Shown in pieces: positions 5,493-6,792 of a stretch of 6,792 nt of DNA. Under the pieces are notes generated by a model. That model did no database searches and was not told where the DNA came from. It saw nothing but the letters and a program-made list of their open reading frames with translations. This DNA is from Bacteroidetes bacterium UBA2364 (GTDB taxonomy: Bacteria > Bacteroidota > Rhodothermia > Rhodothermales > UBA2364). Where the stretch lies: NCBI GenBank assembly GCA_002344075.1, contig DDTM01000015.1, forward strand, positions 1-6,792, written 5' to 3'. Position numbers and translations under genes: made by a program. Each line of letters begins with the position of its first letter. Position 1 is the first letter of the stretch.

Positions 5493-6792
5493 CTACTTTA
5501 CTAACATCATTTTGTTTGTTAAAACATGATTACCTACTTGCAGGCGATAAATATATGTACCACTCGGCAAGTCTTCGGCATTAAATTGAACCTCATGTTT
5601 TCCTGCATTTTGCCACCCTGTTTTTAATACACTAATTTTCTTTCCTAAAACATCAAATACAGTAAGATTAATTTCGCTTGATTGGGGAAGCGTAAAAGTA
5701 ATGATCGTGTTTGGGTTAAAAGGATTAGGATAATTTTGTGAAAGTGTTATTTTAGCGGGCAACTCTACTTTTTCTTCGTTTGCGATAAGAATTTTCTCAG
5801 GTGATATAAAAATACCATTTCCTTGTGTCCCTGCTAAAACAGCACCATCCGGCATGGCAATTATTTTAGTAATGGGATCTCTATATGAGTCTATTGCTAA
5901 TCGGGGTTCAAGAATTGAATTACTAATTTCTACAAAAGGTTCGTCAAATTTTGCTGATCTATATAAGCGATCTGTTCCTACAAAAATATTGCCTTTATTG
6001 TTCACATAAAAACCAGGCATATCATGATTGATATTTAATCCGTTAATGGGCATCCATTCCCAACGACCTTGGCTTGCATTGAGTTGGACCAAGACTCCCG
6101 CTCCTATTCCATACACCATACCATCATCTCCGGCAATCCAAGAGGTGAACGTACAGACATTATTACAAGGTCTTATTAACTTGACCCAATTTTGGTTATT
6201 TAGATCGTATCTAAAAATATCAATATCGTCCTTTATAAATATATTCCCCTCTTTATCTCGAATAATATCTCTTATACTTTTATCCTCAATGCCTGTTCTA
6301 ATGGATTTAACAAGGCCACTATTCTCGACTAAAACGACATCTCCATTCTTCAATAATACCATAAATGATTTACCGAACTTAATTATTCTATGAATAGGAT
6401 TAGAGAATTCAAAGTCTTTAATAATTATAGATTTAGCAATATAGTTATACTCAAATATTTTATTCATATCCAAAGAAAAGCCATAAATAATATTACCTTC
6501 TATGATTAGATTTCTTGGATTTATTTTTTTCAGGTGTGTATCTTCAATCCAAGTCTTTCCTTTATCTGTAGTTTTATAAAGATTATGAACTCCTGTGAAT
6601 GGATCTTCCCTTCTTATACTTTCAACGTAAATAACTTCTCTATTTTCTGAATGATACACTTCTCTTATTATAGTCTTAGGTATATTGGTATTTTCCCAGA
6701 ATGAAATATCACCACTCAGTTTATAAACCCCAGAGTATGTTGCAACGAATAGGTTATTTTTTCCTTTGATAATTTTAAATGATGGCATATTT
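5493..6792 (-). CDS. Propeller-like protein with T9SS type A sorting domain (5' end off the right edge)
   Basis: The frame is open to the right edge. The first visible Met (complement 6788-6786) gives 431 residues, but no signal peptide follows it and the frame continues upstream, so the true start is probably outside the window. Residues 1-340 hold spaced propeller-type strands such as LFVATYSGVYKLSG, IFVGTDRLYRS and VLAGTQGNGIFIS. An Asp-box-like TTDKGKTW lies at 73-80. Residues from about 346 to 431 are a clear T9SS C-terminal sorting domain: NYPNPFNP (352-359), FDVLGKKI, LPSGTYIYRL and the final KMMLVK. Known proteins of this type cross the outer membrane through T9SS, after which the domain is removed and the protein is attached to the surface or released. 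The binding partner is unknown. The gene is AT-rich and convergent with B2. Confidence 0.88.
   Translation of the reverse strand, partial: NMPSFKIIKGKNNLFVATYSGVYKLSGDISFWENTNIPKTIIREVYHSENREVIYVESIRREDPFTGVHNLYKTTDKGKTWIEDTHLKKINPRNLIIEGNIIYGFSLDMNKIFEYNYIAKSIIIKDFEFSNPIHRIIKFGKSFMVLLKNGDVVLVENSGLVKSIRTGIEDKSIRDIIRDKEGNIFIKDDIDIFRYDLNNQNWVKLIRPCNNVCTFTSWIAGDDGMVYGIGAGVLVQLNASQGRWEWMPINGLNINHDMPGFYVNNKGNIFVGTDRLYRSAKFDEPFVEISNSILEPRLAIDSYRDPITKIIAMPDGAVLAGTQGNGIFISPEKILIANEEKVELPAKITLSQNYPNPFNPNTIITFTLPQSSEINLTVFDVLGKKISVLKTGWQNAGKHEVQFNAEDLPSGTYIYRLQVGNHVLTNKMMLVK

Noticed and set aside
6028..6393. Plus-strand frame of 121 codons at the right end
   Set aside because: It is antisense to the well-supported T9SS protein and has no coding features.

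Overview
The window looks like an accessory chromosomal region from a Bacteroidota/Rhodothermota-type bacterium (FCB group). The best marker is the leftward gene at the right end, which finishes in a classic type IX secretion (T9SS) sorting domain with the NYPNPFNP motif. The leftward gene at the left end encodes a secreted multi-repeat beta-propeller-like protein of a kind common in the same lineages. Two sites resemble sigma-70 promoters and one ribosome binding site is strong (AAGGAGG). This fits Rhodothermota- or Ignavibacteria-like members better than typical Bacteroides or Flavobacterium. The species cannot be named from the sequence.

Layout. (1) Positions 1-1114, minus strand: the N-terminal part of a Sec-secreted protein built from 48-residue repeats, cut by the left edge. 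(2) Positions 1115-1899: a long gene-free stretch with outward-facing promoters, an 8-bp inverted repeat, and a strong imperfect hairpin next to repeat-like fragments. (3) Positions 1900-5394, plus strand: four genes that are a tandem duplication of a two-gene cassette, A1-B1-A2-B2. The A proteins share a C-terminal, cysteine-containing, zincin-like domain. A1 is a lipoprotein with an intact HELDH motif. A2 lacks the lipoprotein domain and has HLLDH in place of HELDH, so its presumed catalytic glutamate is gone. The B proteins are small secreted proteins of no recognised family, with a nearly identical mature N-terminus. (4) Positions 5493-6792, minus strand: a propeller-like protein with a T9SS type A sorting domain, cut by the right edge and convergent with B2.

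How the genes may work together (inference): A and B are probably co-expressed and exported as partners, with A a putative zinc peptidase or its inactive paralogue and B a possible inhibitor, chaperone, activator or substrate. Duplicating the whole pair, losing the catalytic residue in one copy, keeping a 73-nt near-identical tract between the B genes, and having simple repeats at the start codons of both A genes all suggest a diversifying, interaction-type locus. I do not recognise a named system that matches it.
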